This document shows, in pieces, positions 14,301 to 26,300 of a stretch of 64,000 nt of DNA. The notes under the pieces were generated by a model that saw only the letters and a program-made list of their open reading frames with translations, was not told where the DNA came from and searched no databases. The DNA lies in contig WNNJ02001757.1 in the NCBI GenBank assembly GCA_012934845.2, positions 62,001 through 126,000 on the forward strand, written 5' to 3'. The translations under genes were made by a program, and so were the position numbers. This DNA comes from Pomphorhynchus laevis. Lineage: Eukaryota; Acanthocephala; Palaeacanthocephala; Echinorhynchida; Pomphorhynchidae. Each line of letters opens with the position of its first letter. Position 1 is the first letter of the stretch.

Positions 14301-17300
14301 TACAACGATTGTCTCTATAGCATTGTAGATTTGCACCACTATCGCAATGCTGCCGTCCGTACTTACAAGGATACATTAACGTGTCAATTTCCGAACGGAC
14401 ATCTACACATTTTCCTCTGAATAAAACCTGATATGGACGACATGTACATACTTTCATGTCGTTGTTGCATACTAATTTATTTGTATGTGAACAATCAGGA
14501 TGTGTGTGATGGCAAGGTTTGAGTATATCACCACTGAGCAGATCAAAGTCAACACATCCAATGTTATAGAAAAATTGCATCGGTGGACATTCACATCTGT
14601 TGTTCACGCAAGCAAGTCCAGCACTGCGTGGGCTGTAGCAATCAATATTTCTTTGACATGGTTTCAGCAACTGTGACCCGCCTGTTTCAGAAGTCGACTC
14701 GTCATATACTACGCACTTATTGCCTAGCCAATAACTATTGGAAAAGTCGCATTGACAATTATCGTCAATGCACTGAAGACCAACACTCTGGTTACATTCA
14801 GTGTTAGACTCACACGCTTGTAGAACAGAACCTGTTGCCTTGACGCATTTCTCTCCATTCCAAACGAGACTATGCTTGCATAGACATTTTTTTCTATTAT
14901 GAGATTTCGAATAAATGCAAGTTAATCCTAACTGCATATTACAGTCTATATCGTAATTACATGGACTCTTTCCGAAGTCTCGCTTCGATACATATCGAAT
15001 CACACAGCGCCGATCGTACCATATTGCATGTTTTCCACAAGTGCATCTAAAATTGATACACTTAAGGCCAGTTTTTATATCACAGGATTCGTCACTATCA
15101 CATGGTTTGAAAAAATCCCCGAGTGCTACCGTTTTTGGTACGCATGCGTTTATATACCATTTAAATCTACTATCACATACACAACGTCGATTAATACAGG
15201 TTAGAGCACTGCTGAAATTACCGCAATCTTGATCACGTAAGCAATTTGTAAAGTAGCCGCCGCCCACCATATTGAGGTTATTTTTTATAGTAGCATGAGT
15301 GCATTGCCCGTTATACCAGTAGGCATTGGTCTTGCATGTACACCTTTGATTTATGCATATCAACCCAGCAAAGAAGTCGCAATGCAAATTATGATTACAC
15401 GATTTCAGATATCGACCACTAATACCGTATTTTGAAACACAGATTCCCTGGAACCATTTAGTTCCAGGACGACATTCACATCGATAATCAACACAGTGAA
15501 GACCAAGATTGATATTACATTGACTTCTTTTGTCATTCGAACAACTATAACCTATGATTCTGTCGGCAGGATTCGCTTGTACACATAAACCATTTCTATA
15601 CAAACGATAACCTATTTTGCATTCACATCGATTATTAATACAATATATACCGGAAGATATATCACAATTATTATCAGATTTACATTTTGCCATGTAAATA
15701 GCACCGTTTGGACCATTTTCTTCACCACGTTTAATACAAGCTATTCGATCAGCTGACAGACGCTGAATAACATATCCTTTATGACATTTACATTCACCTG
15801 AATGTATGTGACAGTACATTAGATTTCGTTGGCTAATTGTTGAATGCTTGCTCAATTTTTGATAACACGATTCATTGCTGGTACATTTTAAAGTACAGCG
15901 TCCCGTTACTTTAGACTCGTAATATCTTATCGGTAAAAATCCATCTTTAGGACAAGCACACAACCATAGTGGTGAAACATACTTGCATTCTTGGTTTCTA
16001 TCCACGCAAGATAAACTCCCTTTGCACGGTTGTGATTCTTGTAACGATTTTAAAACACAAGCCCCGGCGTCTTCGTTCCATCCGTTAGCTCTGTCACATT
16101 CACAACGTTTATCGATACATATTAGACCCTTACTATTATCACAATCAATAGTATTGTGACAAAGAGATAGAATAGTTCCTTTCATGAATGTACCTCCAAA
16201 TAGTAATGCTCTTCCTACGTATAAACATGTTCTGAATTGATAGATTATGGTATTCGATGGGCATTCGCATCTATGGTTTATACACAACATCGACCGAATA
16301 TGCGACTGGCATTCTTTGTCAGATCTACATGTCTTCATGTACCCGTTTTGTAAGTCTACTGTTGGCCAACAGCGATTAGCAACCCACATATGGTTTTCTT
16401 TGCATTGACAGTAATTTCGCAGACAGGTTAGTTTAGTGTCAGTTCCGCAGTTGTGATTTGATTTACATACCGATCCATATGATGAAAATGATAATGGTGA
16501 TCCAATTAAAGTTGCTATGTTAATGCATTTGTCTACGAACCACTTTTCCGAAACTGCATCGCATTCACATCTTCCATTTTGGCATTTTAGGCCTGTTCCT
16601 GGCTTACAATCATCGTGTGATTCACAGTTACTAAATATTCCACGAATGTCTGTTGGAATACAAAGACGCAAGTACCAACGCGTGTTAGGTTTGCATTGGC
16701 ATCGACTCATATAGCAGTGTAGCCCTCGATTCAGATCGCACTGATCATTTTGATTGCATACTTTACCGAATTCATCAACTCCATTAACTTCGGACGGAAA
16801 GCAAAATTCACCATTCCACTGATGAGTGTCTTGACATTCACATCTACCATCTATACATTCTAGACCTCTTTCATGATTGCATGTAGCATCGGGATCGTCT
16901 TGTCTTCTTGTCTTCGCGCACTTACTCATATAGCCATGAGTAAATATCACAGCGGGAACACATTGAGTTCTATACCAATAGAAGTGTGGATGATCACATT
17001 GACATCTTGAATTTATGCATTTCAGATTATTACTTGAATTATTATCTATTTCGCATTGCTTGTCGGATAAGCAAGGAGAGAGCAGTTTATCAATTTTAGA
17101 TTTGACGCAATATCCGTGAAGCCATTTCGTATGCCCAGGACACATGCATCGATTTGTTTGCAAGTTGCATTCGAGTCCCTTCTCGAAATCACATTGAAGA
17201 TTGTTAAAACATGGTTTTAGAGCTCCCGCACTGATAATATCGTATTTTATGCATTGAATACCGTGCCAGAACGCATCTAGTTCACATTCGCATTTGTTGG

Positions 17301-20300
17301 TAACACATCTTAACTTTGTTCTTTTCACATCACACTCATCATCATTACTGCACGATTTACCTAAGACAGTATTTATAATGTCAACAACGCATATGCCGAA
17401 CTTGTTGTTTTCTGTAGACATTACGCCTGTTCCACCTTGCATAAATACTGTTGGATACGCACAGTCACATATTCTTTTCAAACATCTTAATCCTAGCAAG
17501 ACTTCACAGTCACCGTGCGATAAGCATGGTTTATAAAGTGTTGATGGCCATTGACTTTGGGATGATGGCATACAGAATGAATAGAACCACATTTGCCCTA
17601 TAGGACACGAGCACTTTTTGTTCAAGCATTTTAAGCCAGTGTGCTTATGCTTGCAAGAAATATCATTGTCGCATTTCTTGTTGATTACTTGCTCTGTATA
17701 TATTTTCGGCACACAAACATTGTCAAGCCAAGTATATCCGTTTCTGCAAGTACATTTGTAATCTTTGCATTGTAATCCTAATGTTATATTGCAATGATCC
17801 TGATAAATACAAGGCTGCATGTGTTTGCCATTCTTTTTATATTCTAAATACAATGTAGCATATAACTAACTTGATTTTACTGTAAATGGTAACTACGATA
17901 AATGGAATTCAATTGCAAAATAAAAAATAAAAAAAATAATTACAATTCAATTATCAGATAAAAATAAAAGAAATAAAAAAATAATCAAATTAACGACATT
18001 TGCGAATTAAATAAATTAGATTTGCAAATTACGAAGTAAGTTTTGTTAAACAAGTTGAAACATTGTAAATTTAGCAGCATAATTCACAAAACTATGCAAT
18101 CTTATATTAAAAAGATAAAATCACTTAGTTTGAAAATTAAAAAATAATTATAAAATGAATTTAGAATTTAATACCTAATGAAATACATTATGTATTCCAT
18201 AAAGGTATTCATACTTTTGAATTAGAAGGATGTTATGTGGAAGATAAATACATGTGTAATTCAATTAAATGAAGCTAAAAGCTGCTCTTAAATGACAACT
18301 TTATGGTTATTGTTAGATTGAATAGATAATTAAGGAACTATGCCTTTTTGAAAATACAAGATTTAATGCAGGATTTAATGCAAGATATAATGATATACCG
18401 TACTCAGAGCGCTGTTGACTATAGTGTAAATTGTCCCTGCGTTGAAGTCCTTCATCTTAAATCTGCCGTATTAAACAATTTAAAAAGTCAGTGTGACCAC
18501 ACTCTATTAAATTCACCAACCAAATACAAGATTTAATGCAGGATGTCTTAATAAATTTGAGTTGTAAAAGGTGTTGCCGCTACTAGTAAGATATATAACA
18601 GGTATCACTGCGTTACTTATTTTAACTAGACTTAATTCAATTTTCTCTGATGCATCTTATGTTTCGGTCGATGTGTATCTCATTTAATATAACATTTGAA
18701 CAGATTAGAGTATCTGCATGTAGCGTTTTAAAATAACGATTTGTTAAATATCTACAGCCTTTGACTATTTCGATTTGTAAATTATTGCTTGTAATTAAAT
18801 TTGATTAAATTTAATAAATTTAATTAAATTAATTATATTCGATTTGTAATTTATAATATATAATAATTAATCATTATTTTTATTAATTTATTATTAATTA
18901 ATAATTAATTAATAATTAATAATAAATTAATAATTAATTTATTTTTTATTTTTTTAATAATAAAATAAATTAATTAGCAGTAGAATAACAGTAATAATTT
19001 CATTGCACAAGAATATTTTATTTAAAAATATTTAAAAATATTTTTTTTAGTTAAAAACAATAATAATTAAAAAATCAATTTAAATTATTAAATAAATTAA
19101 TTTAAAAGTAATTAAAATCGATAAAATATAAGCTCTTATCAAAAATAGGAGCCAGATAAGGAATAGCAATAGAAGTACAAAAAAGCAAAACGTGTAATCA
19201 TAAATATTAAACTAAATAAAAATAAAATTAGTTAATAATTAATTAAATCAAAATTAAATAATTAAAAAATCAAAAAATTAAACTGGCTTTGTTATAAAAA
19301 TAATATTTAACATAAAAAGGTTATGTAACAATTAATTTCAACGTTTACAAATTCATCTGTAATATTTATGAATGCAATTAAATAAAAAATCAATTTTGTT
19401 ATAAATTCTATATGTACTTATCGGTTTGCAAATATTGTCGCCCCAATCAAATCCTTTACGACATACACATTTCAACCGCTTGCAAACCAACCCATACGCA
19501 CTGATACACAATCGCAATTTCGAACATGGTTGCAATATCGTTGAAAGCTGCATAACTATCAAATAATTATTTATCAATAATTAGTTAATCCAAGATTATA
19601 AATGAATAATATCAAAACATTTGAAATTACAAAGAAAAAAAATAAAATAATTACGAAGAAAACTATTTTTACGAAATTGTAAATTAACCCTAAAATGTCT
19701 ATGATTCAATTATTTATTAGTTTATTATATTATTTCTTGAATCATTTACTTCATTTCTTGAATTATATATTTATTTACCTTAAATCTTTTGAATTCTAAA
19801 ATTTATGTTAACATTTATATAATATTAAATATTATATTATATAAAATAATATATTAGGTAAATTTTATATTAATATAATTATAATTATTATTTGATAAAT
19901 ATAATGATTAATCTCCATGATCTTATTACTTGAGCTGATTTTATTTAAAAATCAGCTCTATATTTTATTTAAAAATAAAAATTTATTTAATCTTACTTTT
20001 ATCAATTATTTAAATAATTGATAATTATTAAAATATTTCAAAATTATTTAAATTATTTAAATTTTTTTTATTTAAATAAACTAAAAAGTATTTTCAAATA
20101 GTTTAAATGCTTAAGATGTTTAGAGTTCTGTCTTCTTAAAAAGATGTTCATGCATTTTAATTGAATGGCTATTATAACATTACATATAAATAACAAGAGT
20201 ATCCAAATTGATTATGCGAATTTACGCAAACTGGGAAAATATATCCATCCAAGTAAGTCTAACTCAATACGATAATACTTTGTCAAAATAAGTTTTTTCC

Positions 20301-23300
20301 ATGTACATGATGTGTCAATGAGGCTGCTCATCGTCACGATGATGCTCAATATACATATTTAAACGCATTGGAGCATATTGAGGCTGCTCATATTGGAGCA
20401 TATTGGGGATGCTCATAGTGGAGCCAACTGGAGCTGATCATATTGGAGCATATTGGGGCTACTTGTATTGGAACATATTGAGGCTGCTCATATTGGGTCA
20501 TATTGTAGGTGCTCATATTAGGGGATATTGGCGCTGCTCATATTGGGTCATATTATAGGTGCTCAAATTGGGGCATATTGGGACTGTTCATATTGGGGCA
20601 TATTGGGGCTGATCCAATATGAATATTAAAAAGAGCAGAAAATATCTGACATTTTTGATTTTCTTAAGTAAATACACATTGCTGAAGTCAATTATTCCAA
20701 TGATTGATTGTGTATATTGATAGTTTTCGGATTTTAGTAATCTTGAGAAAATAATAAAATATAGAGCCATCAACAAATACAAATTGCCATAGTGAGCAGC
20801 AATTCAAAAACAGGTAAAATTTGAATAAATCGAAAGATGATTAATTAAAAAATGATTTAAAGTGTAATTTGATTTTACCAAAGTACGAGCAACGATAGCC
20901 AGTCCATATATAGCCAGTAGGGCAGCGACATTTTCCATTTAGACATAAAAGTCCAAGTTTTGTATTACAAGACGTAACATCGTAACAAGGTAGCAAATAA
21001 TCCCGATTGTTGTAGTCTAATTAGAGGCAAAATAATAATATATGAATATTATGTTTTTGTATCTTACCGGGAAATTCGATACAGACAGATTTTATCCATA
21101 TTGAATTAGACCTGCATTGGCAAAAATTATTCTTGCATCTTAACCCGCAAACTACTGAGCACTGCGCGGAGGTTTCACATGGCTTAAATATGCTCGTATC
21201 TAAAACGATAATAGACCACAATAACCTTTACGAAAACAAAATAAATCACACACACCCTTTACACACTTTTTGCTTTTCCATATGTATCCATGTGAACACA
21301 TGCACCGTCCATCTTTACAAATGAGACCACGCGATGTATTGCAATGCGCATTCAGTAAACAACCCATAATAAATCCGCTTTCCTTATCAACTAAAAATTC
21401 AAAAACGAAAATTCTAATAGTAATTTAAAAAACAAAGTTACATGCAAACGGATAAATATTAGCGCAATCAAACAAATTAGAATTAAATATATAATAAGCG
21501 ACACACCTGTCGTAAATTATGAGCTAGACCGAAATGACAGAGCTAGACCGAAACAAAATAAAATGTTTTTAAACATTTTTATCTCCAAATAAAACATTTC
21601 AATAGCAATTTTAATGCATTAGCAATTAACCTATTGGACAGTCAAATGAACGAAATATAAAAATCATGCTGATAATTTAATGTATATTAAATTATAAATA
21701 ATAATTAAATTATTAATAATCAGATCGTATAATAGAGTCTACCTATTTTATAAAAGTAAATAAAAGTAAAGATAAATAATAAATAATAATATACTATTTT
21801 ATACAATTTATATTGATATCAAGTTAAGATAAATTATAATAAAAATTATTTTTATGAATTGATTAATAAATACTATAAGATGTATCAGAATAAGGATTGA
21901 AGGTCATAAGGATTAAGTGCTATGCAATCAAGTTTTGGCCCCTAGTCTTGACTAAATAACTTATAAGTTATTATTTAACTGGTAATATAAACTATAACCA
22001 GTAGTCGATGTATTAGCAATTTTTTATGTAATTAACTATTTATAATATTTAATATCATCATATAATTACCTAATTTCACTTTATTAACTCTATAACACTG
22101 GTTCTATAACAAGAAGCACTGACACTTCAATCCTAAAAAATATCAATTGCTGAGGTAGAAATACCAGAACGCAGACATCTTTTGAACTCGCCGATTATAT
22201 TGTTAACAATACTCTAATACAGAAAACGAATTCAGTGAAATTCGTATAATTTAGCATTAGCATTTGCTTCTAATGTTTTGAATTTTTTGTCTTCTTCCTT
22301 CAATTGAACTTGTGATATTTTCTCAGTAAGTTAATGGTTAAAGAGTGTAAAAGATTGTTGACGAGCATAAACGTGCCACGAGATAAATATGGAGATATTT
22401 ATCTGGATATATTATATAGAGATAACTTTTTATCTCCATATTTATTGGAATGTGCTTTTGTCTTGATTTAATTTTACAAGAATAAACGTCATTAGGAAAA
22501 TGTTTAGAGTAATTCGCTCTATTTTAATATTGGCCTCGGAATGGTCTTTTGCGATCGATTGATGCAATCGATCGCAAAAGTTAATGCGCGGAACGGTAAG
22601 CATCAAATTTTATCTGTCATCGATCGCAAAAGTTAATTAATATGAATTTATAGTCTCGTACAAATCAATGGTCAAAAGATGAGTCACACATAAATGATAA
22701 TGCTAAATCAAAATTTAAAAATTAAATAATAATTAAATAATAATAAAAAATAAATAATTGTTATAAAAAATTATATAATCTATATAAAGTTAAAATATAA
22801 AATTAAAATTTAAAATAAAAGTCAAAAGTTAATTAATATGAATTTATAGTCTCGTACAAATCAATGGTCAAAAGATGAGTCACACATAAATGATAATGCT
22901 AAATCAAAATTTAAAAATTAAATAATAATTAAATAATAATAAAAAATAAATAATTGTTATAAAAAATTATATAATCTATATGAAGTTAAAATATAAAATT
23001 AAAATTTAAAATAAAAGTAAATGTTTATGAATTGACTAATAAATAACAGACTATTTATCATAATAAGGATTAGAGGTCATCAAAAGGAAAAGTTATGTAA
23101 TCAAGTTTTGTCCTCTATTCCTCGACTCAGCACAGCAGCGGAACCAAATACATGTAATGGCGTATTTCCACCGATGATAGTTGACAATTTAGTGTATCTT
23201 ATTCTAATACAAAGCATATTGTTTATTATCAATCATGTGATTTATCGTCTAATAAAGCACATGATTGTTATATAATAATTATTGCTATAATTATATTAAA

Positions 23301-26300
23301 TAATTATAAAAAATAGATTAATTGGATATTAGTAAATTAATTCTTGTAAATTATGTCAGGCAATTACTTTGTCGTTATAACCAAAATATATGCAACTGTA
23401 GAATAATTAAAAAACATACCATCCACAACGCACTTTCTGCTATTCCATACAGTGCCGAAAATGCATTGGCATTTAAAGTCTCGGCATACTAATCCAATTT
23501 GAATATTACAATCTTGAAGTCGACGACACGCCGAATTAAAAGTTGTTTCTAAAATAAAAAAAAATATATATATTAAATATTGTAAATAATTTAAAATTAA
23601 CCAATAAGATGACAACTGCCATTAAGCCAAAGATGATTGAAGTCACATACACAAACATTATCAACACAAACAAGACCGTATTTAACGTCACAGTGAAACG
23701 CTGCAGAGCAAGGTAAAAAAGCAGCACCTTCTGAGAGTCCTAAAAATGAAGTAAAATTATAAAAAATTATAATAAAATAAATATACCAAAAAACTGACAG
23801 CGACCATCAATCCAACGACTACCTGGCATGCAGGAACACTTATTATATAAACAACGCAAACCAAAAGAATTGTTGCAATCAGAATGCCGATCTACAAATC
23901 CGCAAAACCACCAAATTCATCTAAAAAATTTTATTAGTAAATTTTTCAATTCTATGATATGTTACCTGGAAACACAATACATATTGATTGATGCCAAAAC
24001 GCGTTGGGTGCGCATCTACAAATTCCGTGTATACACTTTAGATTGCGTCTCCATTGGCAATCTGACGTCGAAATACATGGCTCTAGTAATCCTGACTCAC
24101 TGGATTCATCTATAAACAAACAGTATTAAATGTAATGAATATAAAATATTGCATTTGTTTTTTAATTTAAAGAGCATGTCAAATGAAGGCATATGTACCT
24201 GATAATTCAACGCAACGGAACGAATTCCAAATCATAGACCTTCTGCAAATACAGCGGCATTGTCTGCAAACTAATCCTAATGACCTATTACACTGACTAT
24301 CGTTTTGACATTTAAACAATATCGCACCCTCTTCGCTATTGACTAGAACAGAATTGCGCGAATTTATATTATTAGCACAAAAATTAGCTATATACCATGA
24401 ACAATGCATCGTTTACCATTCCATTTAGTAAAGGATACACATACACATCTCGATCGTACACATATCAGACCAATCATCATGTTACAATCTGAATGACGCT
24501 TACATTGTTTATCTACCTGGGATTCTGTTATAAAAACCAATTCATTCTTTTACATGTATAAAACGTTCGATTATTTACTTATCAATTGGCATCTATCATG
24601 ATCCCAAAAGTGCGTAAGATGACATGTGCACTTGCCCTTATTACAGATTAATCCTTTGTTACGATCACATTGCTTGTGTGAAATACAAGGCAACAAAATA
24701 CCTCCATCGTCATCTAAATCAAATTTAAACAATTTAGTTTATATGTCGCTAAATACACGAAATTTTATTAGAAATAAAGATACAATCAAGTTATTTCATT
24801 TCATGCATCATATGCGTCTAACTAATAAATACATGTGCTCTTTAATACAAAAGCAACAATTTATTTTGTAATTGAACAATTGATAATATTGTATGTTCAA
24901 ATTACAAAATCAAAGAAAATATCCAATTCATCAACGTAAATTATAGACATTGAATGTGTCTGATACGTCTAAATATATCGGCAAGCACCATCCTGAGGTG
25001 TCAGCAACTCTAGTATTCTCCCTGTTAATCAGAATACCACTTCGATTTTATAAAGTTCACATGTGCTATGAATGAGAAGATGGATTACTAAACCTGCAAG
25101 GTTTTAATTGTATCTAACGTTTGTAATTGGTACGTTGGATATTCATGTGATTCTTATTTCACAGTATTCTAACAACATTTTAATCTAATGTTTTTTCTAA
25201 ATCAGTGCATTAATTTAGAATCTAAATTTAAGATCTTTACAACATTTTTTAAAAACGTACGTGGTATCATTGTGCATCTACCATACTGCCACTGATAACC
25301 CGATGCACACATGCATTTTCCATTAATGCACACTAATCCAAGCATTCGATTACAATTGTAATGATGTGTACATCGTTCGAAGATGATTCCATCTCCCGAC
25401 TCCCCTAAAATACAAATCGAAAGTTTGTAAAAATGTTGTATACATTATCTGAGTATACAAAACATACCGGTAAATCGACACTTTCCTTGATTCCATATAA
25501 AACCGATTCTACATTTACATTTACCATTTTCACAAATCAAATATCTGGTTGCGTCACACTGTGAGTTTGATTGACAAGGTGTTAACAATCCACCTCCTTC
25601 CGTATCTTAAAATTGCCCCATTTGTTTTAAAATATATGATATCGTTATGTAATACCTGGGAAAGCTACACAAGTATTCGAAAGCCACACAGAATTTGCAT
25701 CACATTTGCATACACCGTGTATGCATTTAAGATTTCGTCTCCATTCACAATCCTGCGTAGATATGCAAGGTTCTTTATAACCAGAATTTATCGTTTCATC
25801 TTTACAAACGAAACAAATATAAAGGTTTATTTATAATCAAAAATAGAACTATCTGCTACTATATACATCTTACATCAAAATCGTACCTACCTGACAATTT
25901 TTTGCATATGTCCTTAATCCAGACTTTTGACTTTCTACAAATGCACCGTCCTCTCAGACAAACCAGACCTAGCGCATTGTTGCATTCGCGATTTGTTTGA
26001 CACGCAAACAATATTCCGCCTTCAACATTATCACCTGGATATGAATTATATATTATTAATTCTAATTCGAGGTCACATATTCGTACCATGAACAACACAT
26101 CGTCTGCCATTCCACTTTGTTAATGACAAGCATACACATTTCGACTTTACGCATATTAAACCAATCATCATGTTGCAATCGGAATTGCGACGACAGTATT
26201 TATTAATACCAGGTTCTTATAGAGAAAAGAATTATTTGACGAGTGAGTACAATCTTACTTACTAATATTACGACAGGCACCGTCCTCCCACACCTGCGTA

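Larger units (their letters stand above)
21391..23419. other. 2-kb intron with repeats
   Basis: The intron between EB exons 16 and 17. It contains a truncated DR1 copy (about 21850-21960), a 35-bp hairpin (22546-22580), a near-perfect 196-bp direct duplication (22631-23022) and a second DR1 copy (23015-23225). No exon was found. Confidence 0.6.

Noticed and set aside
10476-17536. Many short open frames on the plus strand, and in another minus frame, across the giant EB exon
   Set aside because: They are by-products of the long Cys-rich frame (Cys codons read in reverse give open antisense frames). They have no splice sites or composition of their own.
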